64,000 bases of DNA, from positions 11,792,945-11,856,944 of the forward strand of contig JARCOQ010000017.1 of the NCBI GenBank assembly GCA_029207755.1, given 5' to 3'. How positions within the stretch are numbered: the stretch's first letter is position 1; the number at the start of each line of letters is the position of its first letter. Position numbers and translations under genes: made by a program. The notes beneath the pieces are model-generated. The model did not search any database. It was not told where the DNA came from and saw only the letters and a program-made list of their open reading frames with translations. Below are positions 60,000 through 64,000 of the stretch, piece by piece. This stretch comes from Chamaea fasciata (Eukaryota > Chordata > Aves > Passeriformes > Sylviidae).

Positions 60000-61267
60000 G
60001 GAACTTCTCTAGAAAGTGCAAGAGGCCTAAAACATTAGGAATCACTTTAAAAGAAAACCAGTTCCGTTAAAATTTATGACGATGTGCATTAGCTCAGAGT
60101 AAACCGTAAATTGTTCCCTTATTCTCACGAGCTGTACCCAGGGGATTTGAGCCCACATAAAGAAAGCAGCTGAGCATTGGCAGGAGGTGGAAGCCTTTCT
60201 TCTTCCTGCACAGCACACAGAACACCAGCCCCTGCAATGTGCCAATGAATTGTGACTAAAGAGTCACATCCATTATGCACTCATTCCAGAAAACATGGAA
60301 GTTTTCAAATAAACTACATGGAAAACTTGCAAATTCTACAGCTCCCGTTTTTTAATGGATTGCTCGTGAAGCTTATCTAATAAAATCTACAGAGAAATTT
60401 ATAAGCTAACATAATGATAGCAAATATTTTTTGTTAGGAATTTACTGCAGTGTTACAGCCAAGCATAAACTTTATCAGTTATTTGGAAAATATAGAGTGC
60501 CATAAAATAAAAGTAATTAGAATTAATGTATCTTCACTCTCCCCCCCCCTCAAAAATATCACTTAATTCCTTTTTAAGACATAGCCATTCATCAGGGTTC
60601 ATTAAGGCCATATTTTCCTCAATGCTGTGTCATTAACAGTCATTAGCAGAGAGGCAGGAACACAGTGTCACACAGCAGAGCTTTATCAGCTTGGGAAACA
60701 AAGGAGAAATCTCCTCCTCAGGCCAACATGGTGTTAGGCACAAAGGACGTGTAGGAAACAAAACCCCACTCACCCGTTCCTTCACTACTTAATTCAAGTT
60801 TCCCTCCTCCTTTGACCATCCCATCCCATGGCACAGTCCATTTAAAGGTGTTTGGGTGAACAATTAACATCTGTAGATACCCTCAAGACTTGCACAAGGG
60901 TGCAAGGCCTCCCCCCTACATTTCCCACGTGGTGGTTCTTCATCTTCCCCATTCAGGAGCCTGAAACCTTCCCTAAAGCCAAGTTCACCAAATCCCCTGG
61001 TCCTGCCATTTCAGTAGCCAACTCATTGGGCCCTCTTGGACCAACACAGACCCAAAGCCTGGGGGATGGAGGCAAGGACTGCTCCCATTAATGTTCTCCT
61101 ACAGGCTCTAAACTGGGTTTGCCATAGTCAGCACCATCAGTAGATGCAGGATATCCTACAGCAAGGACTTGCCTTTCTGTGCAAGCCTGTATTCCCCACT
61201 GAATTCCTACAGCTAGCCTAAATTCAGCTTTTAGAAATAAAGTCAATAGCTGAGAGCTGGCCAGAGT
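60000..61267. other. Upstream flank, no gene seen
   Basis: AT-rich unique sequence. No element or exon recognised. Confidence 0.45.
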
Positions 61268-61690
61268 CACACAATTCCAGAATGGTCTGGGTTGGAAGGA
61301 AACCTAAAGTTCATCCCATCCCACAACTGCCATGGTCAGGGACACCTTCCACTGTCCCAGGTTGCTCCAAGCCGCATCCACCCTGGCCTTGGACACTGCC
61401 AGGGATCCAGGGGCAGCCACAGCTTCTCTGGGCACCCTGTGCCAGGGCCTCCCCACCCTCACAGAGAAGAATTCCTTCCCAATATTCAATCTAAATCTAA
61501 TCTTTTTCAGTTTAAAGCCATTCCCCCTTGTCCTGTCCCTCCAGAGCCCCTCTCCAGCCCTCCTGCAGCCCCCTTAGAAACTCAAGGGGCTCTGAGGTCT
61601 TCTGGAGCCTTCTCTTCTTCAGCCTGAGTAACCTCAGGCCTCACAGGAGAGGTGCTCCAGCCCTTGGAGCATCTTTGTGAGTCCAGGAGC
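61268..61690 (-). mobile_element. CR1 LINE 3' fragment (about 420 bp)
   Basis: Plus-strand 'ccagaatggtctgggttgg', 'gggacaccttccactgtccc', 'cacagcttctctgggcaccc', 'tttcagtttaaagccattcc', 'cccttgtcctgtccctccag' and 'aggtgctccagcccttggag' is a long complement of a CR1 3' region. The best preserved CR1 in the window. Confidence 0.9.
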
Positions 61691-62287
61691 TTCCCTTCCT
61701 ATGGCAGACCAGTGAACAGAGGTGCCCATCAGATACAAAAACCTTTTACTGAACGACTTGCAGTATTTTAAGACTGGACTTGATAAGGCTGCTGAGAGCT
61801 CCCTGTTTCAGACAAGTGTCACATGAATAAATCTGTCTTTGCAGCTTCCTAAACAATCACATAAAGTGCCTTTGCCTCGGTAAGTGCTTGTAAAGCAATC
61901 AAGAACTGATATGATAACCAAATGTTTCTCTAATAGTAATTATGATTCTTTGAAAAAAACACTCCTCTAACACTAATTTAGTTTCTACTTGAAAGCCAAT
62001 CTTGTTAGTTATTAGATATTCTCCTTCCTATCACAATCAGTAAATTATTAAAGAGCTGACCAGGCTTTGTTTTAAAATTATTCTCTTATGAAGCTCCCTG
62101 ATATATTTACCCTGAATACTGAATGATTTTGAGGCCTCTAAGGACCCATGAATGATTTCTATTTACTACCTTTAGCAAAAAGCCTGTGTAATTAGCAGCA
62201 GGAATTTCACTTGAATCACAGCTACTGGTGATATTTCCAGCTCACTTACACAGAGTCTCTTGAAAAAAACAATAATAAAAATAAAAT

Positions 62288-62299
62288 TATATATATATA
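62288..62299. repeat. (TA)6 microsatellite
   Basis: Short TA run within A-rich sequence. Confidence 0.8.
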
Positions 62300-63465
62300 A
62301 AAAAAAACAACTACACAACCAACACAAAGCTCTAAGCTTTTGATGGGAGAAAGCGTTTTAGCCTGGGAAGTTACTAAGTGGCTGTGCACTCAGAGATGTG
62401 TGAAGAATCAGTCCCCTACTGGGAACCTGGCAAGGCTCCCCGTGCCCAAACACATCAGCTTTACCACCTAATAGCAAACAGCATTTGAGAGAGTTCTCTG
62501 AAAGCACCTCACCTCATTTCCAGCCCTCCTGCCACGGCAACGTGTGGCTATCCCACTCCCACTCAAAACAAGCGCACAAATCCTCCTGATTATCTACACG
62601 ACATACAGGCACACCTAAACTTTTTAAAGCTTTTTTTTTTTTTTCAGCTACCATCTTTTTATACATATTCAAGTACCTTATGATAACTGTGCTGAGCAGA
62701 GCAGCGTCATTATCTCCATTTTACAGACAGGAAAACAGACAGAGGGGTCAGGTTCTGCCAACACACTGAAGAGGTGCAGAGCAGCACTAGTTTTAGAACT
62801 AAAACATGTAATTAATACCATGTTATCAGTATCCTTATAGCTCACAGCAGTCAAACAAAACCCATGGATGGGAAACTTAGTGAATAATCACAGTTTCCTT
62901 CCAAAAGCCCAGCTTTTAGTAAAAATATACTGAAAGGTTTCAAGTATTTGTTTAAACCAGCTTCAGACAGACTTCCCACGTGCCTGATTCACTTGATGCA
63001 GCAGTGGGATTGTGCAGCAGTCCTGCCACCTCCCAAAAGCAACTTATTCCAGTGCTGGATGCACAGCCTGGCTTCAAATCCCCCCAGACTGCAGTGCCAA
63101 AACTGGCCTTCCATTAGCCCTGAGCTCAATTGCATTAAACCATTAAGAATTGCATTCATTTCAGGTTTATCTGCTGAAATAGCCATGCCCAGCTGAAATA
63201 TCTCACTAAACAAAATCCATGAAAACCCCACGGAACAAGAGTTACATGAAGGTGCTAAATGGAGGCTAGAACTGCACAAATACATGGAGAAATCAGACTT
63301 GAGAACTCATTCAGTTTTGTTGCACTTTTTCTATTCCTGTAAGTAACCAAAGGCTTTTGAAAGCACCAAGTTCTGAGCCCAGGAAGCTGACACAGGATTG
63401 GCACCACTTTGGGTGAATGCAGGACTGAATTCAGACAGGGCACATAAACAGGAAACAGCATCCTC

Positions 63466-63516
63466 AGATTCTAATCCTAAATCCTAATCTAAATTCTAAT
63501 CTAAATCCTAAAATTT
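63466..63516. repeat. Degenerate short tandem repeat (CTAAATC-like)
   Basis: Alternating 'aatcctaaatcc', 'taatctaaattc' and 'taatctaaatcc' units of about 6-7 bp, similar in form to degenerate CCCTAA repeats but too diverged to call telomeric. Confidence 0.55.
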
Positions 63517-64000
63517 CACCTCGCCTTTAATTTAAAAAGAACCAGTCTACCACCAAATCTCCAGCCAGCCCTCATACATTAAAAAAAAAAAATCAATGTA
63601 AGACAGCATTGTAGTAATATCAAAATCATAAAAACCCATCCCAAAAAAATCCCCACAAACCCAGTCTACTCTACACCATACCAACAAAACCCACCTTGAT
63701 ATGCTTTAAGTCTGAAACCATAGTTTAGATTTTTATAGGGTTGGAGAATTTAGGGCTGCTTTGTTGTTTTAAAATCAAAACAGCTTATATCCAACTCATC
63801 CTGGTACAGCAGCACCAAATTCTGCTTCACCAGAAGAAAGAAAAAAATGGTCCAGAAATTCTTAGGCTGAGAATATTTTAGTTCAATACTCAATGTTTTT
63901 GTAGCTGCAGTAATTGCTTTCTGCTAGAGCCAGAAATAAACCTGTTCAGTCTGCAATAAAAGCAATATCTTAACAAGTGAAATTGTAAAAGCACAACTTC

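Larger units (their letters stand above)
61691..64000. other. Upstream flank, no gene seen
   Basis: AT-rich sequence with a TA run, a T tract near 62629 and a degenerate tandem repeat at 63466-63516. No exon recognised. Confidence 0.45.

Noticed and set aside
1..64000. CRISPR arrays, tRNA or rRNA genes, bacterial-type operons or insertion sequences
   Set aside because: None seen. The composition and repeat content are vertebrate, and no regularly spaced repeats or cloverleaf-like genes were noticed.

Overview
This window looks like nuclear DNA from a bird, most likely a passerine. The clues are many short 3' fragments of CR1 LINEs (hallmarks such as 'ggttggaagggacc' and 'ttctgtgattctatga'), ten solo retroviral LTRs of avian type, AT-rich unique sequence with mononucleotide runs, and one sharp CpG island. 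Nothing resembles a bacterial, plasmid or viral genome. The many short open frames are chance frames, frames inside repeats, or frames forced open by GC-rich sequence.

Only one protein-coding exon can be supported: a 70-nt first coding exon on the minus strand (53199 down to 53130). It starts with an ATG in good context, encodes a signal peptide and ends in a consensus CAG|GTGAGT donor. It sits inside a CpG island (about 52640-54310) with GC boxes, two CCAAT boxes and an NRF1-like site. I do not recognise the gene. No second exon is visible, so about 53 kb to the left is best read as a very long first intron (or intron plus intergenic DNA), and 54.3-64 kb as upstream sequence.

Layout: 1-15.6 kb is LTR-rich, with four copies of one about 430-450 bp LTR family (one inverted) and two ERVL-type LTRs. 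15.6-37.6 kb is mostly unique sequence with one class-II-like LTR and two CR1 fragments. 37.6-41.5 kb is a repeat knot: a local duplication, a CR1 split by an LTR, and another LTR. 41.5-52.6 kb is mostly unique, with one LTR and a perfect RFX X-box. 52.6-54.3 kb is the CpG-island promoter. 54.3-64 kb carries four CR1 fragments in otherwise unremarkable DNA.

I found no complete endogenous retrovirus, tRNA, rRNA, CRISPR array or gene cluster, and no convincing undescribed system. The most useful observations are the promoter and signal-peptide exon, insertion histories readable from target-site duplications, a nested LTR-in-CR1, an LTR inside a minisatellite, a diverged local duplication, and a few candidate regulatory motifs.
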